A stretch of DNA of 64,000 nt, taken from Endothia cerciana. Taxonomy: Eukaryota; Ascomycota; Sordariomycetes; Diaporthales; Cryphonectriaceae. The notes beneath the pieces were generated by a model. That model saw only the letters and a program-made list of their open reading frames with translations. It was not told where the DNA came from and ran no database searches. The position numbers and the translations under genes were made by a program. Within the stretch, counting starts at the first letter, position 1. The number at the start of each line of letters is the position of its first letter. The DNA is taken from contig JALRMH010000011.1 of NCBI GenBank assembly GCA_026119935.1, positions 682,001 through 746,000 on the forward strand. The letters run 5' to 3'. Positions 63,024 through 64,000 of this stretch are shown one piece after another.

Positions 63024-64000
63024 CTATCTTGGATGTGTTAGCTATGGTGCCATATTCAAACTGTTGGTAAGCGGTAGAACGTAAGGATAGAGGCTATCAT
63101 CAGAGTTTGTTTTGGTATATGGGTATCTTCAAGTATTCTCAGAAGCAGAACTGAATTGGAAGATTTCATCACGAAAGTCGCCGCAAGGGAAAGCAAGGGG
63201 ACGCAAGGCGATGAAGCTTACATAGCAGGCGTGACGGCAGAATCGTGGCCATACTGTACCTGGGTAGTCAAATCGGCCTGAGATACACGGTCAGTATCCA
63301 CGGTACGAATCCTGGAGGAAGGGGCAAGCATGAACTGGCAGCCTGATGCTTCAGATGGTAGTGCATGTTTGTTCGTCTTCGCTCACAGAAGGTCGCGATG
63401 AACAGTGGATGTGATTTCATCACCAGCGGCGTCCAGTCCAGCTTCGTAGGGGGCCTGCACCTGAGCAAGGAGGTTGAGTAACATACCATAATATCAACAG
63501 CTGGATGCCTGAGCAGGTAAGTAGTTGCGTGATGCGACACTGACACAAAACACCATCGTGGCTCCATCTCAACCGACGGCTGCGGCAGCACCGGCTGGTT
63601 AGATGTCGAGGGCTGAGATGTGCGAAAATATATCGCACGACCGAGACACCCCATATGGCGCTCACGCTATGGCCGGCGTCTCAAGCCCATCTGAGCCGCA
63701 GTGGTGCGCAATGTAGACATCCAGTACTGGAAGATCGCGTGCTGTTGATGGAGGAAGAAAATTGAAGTCCAGTGCGTTCGCAGAAATTTTGTAGCTGGGT
63801 GCTCTGGAGTGGGGCACCCGTGGACGCTAAGAAGGACCCCGGGCCTAGGTTGGAACCAGAGCTTCCCTTGCAGGGAGCCACTCTGAGCCGCAGGCGGCTG
63901 CAGTTGGGGCCTTGCAAACGGCTGCAGGGCTCCCATGGCTTGCAACACACATCTCTTGAGTCTCCCAGCAACAACTTTCTTGGTTTTTTCTCTCGAGCTT
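63024..64000. other. Right edge, unresolved
   Basis: It contains short protein-like fragments on the minus strand that may be upstream exons of the segment at 62662-63023. Nothing complete is supported. Confidence 0.4.

Overview
This is a nuclear segment from a filamentous ascomycete (Pezizomycotina; Sordariomycetes or a nearby class is my guess). The reasons are dense single-gene units on both strands, short GT-AG introns (46-185 bp, mostly 50-65) with CTGAC/CTAAC-type branch sites, and lineage-typical families: alpha-ketoglutarate xanthine dioxygenase, GH125 mannosidase, a Zn2Cys6 regulator, an FSH1-type hydrolase and an Mnn9-family mannosyltransferase. I saw no CRISPR array, bacterial operon, rRNA, convincing tRNA or intact transposon. 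Gene models were built by hand from splice signals. Every multi-exon model accepted as a gene keeps one open frame, apart from the two low-confidence candidates, whose limits are stated in their entries.

Layout. 0-12 kb (accessory/metabolic): C-terminus of a MYST acetyltransferase, a class I/II aminotransferase, a flavin monooxygenase, a small spliced Cys/Gly-Pro protein, a conserved protein of unknown function and a secreted GH125 mannosidase. 12-17 kb (chromosome and membrane maintenance): DNA polymerase delta third subunit and RAD18, divergent from one promoter region, then the ESCRT-III protein CHM7. 18-31 kb: APH-fold kinase, xanthine dioxygenase divergent from a nucleoside deoxyribosyltransferase-like gene, TRS85, an isochorismatase-fold hydrolase, and a Zn2Cys6 regulator divergent from an FSH1-type hydrolase. 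32-36 kb: an Arg/Ser-rich protein and a small catalase-like protein. 37-62 kb (housekeeping): FIG4, TTI2-like, CCA1, a small hydrophilic protein, SYF1, VMA8, a U1A/U2B''-like protein, a GEA-type ARF exchange factor and a GT62 mannosyltransferase. The last 2 kb hold only an incomplete, unidentified coding segment.

Genes that may work together. POLD3 and RAD18 meet at PCNA, and their shared 429-bp promoter holds a perfect ACGCGT box. The xanthine dioxygenase and the deoxyribosyltransferase-like gene share an 859-bp promoter with a UaY-like CGG-N6-CCG site and three GATA sites, which fits a purine-salvage unit. The regulator and the FSH1-type hydrolase at 29-31 kb are also head to head. TRS85, GEA and the GT62 enzyme all act in the secretory pathway but are not adjacent.

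I found no clear undescribed multi-gene system. The most unusual structures are exonic: VMA8 has 11-nt and 10-nt internal exons, a small gene has a 7-nt first exon (a second candidate shares the same ATGGCCG/GT boundary), and GEA and the GT62 gene contain stop-free introns of a multiple of 3 nt that would be misread as protein.
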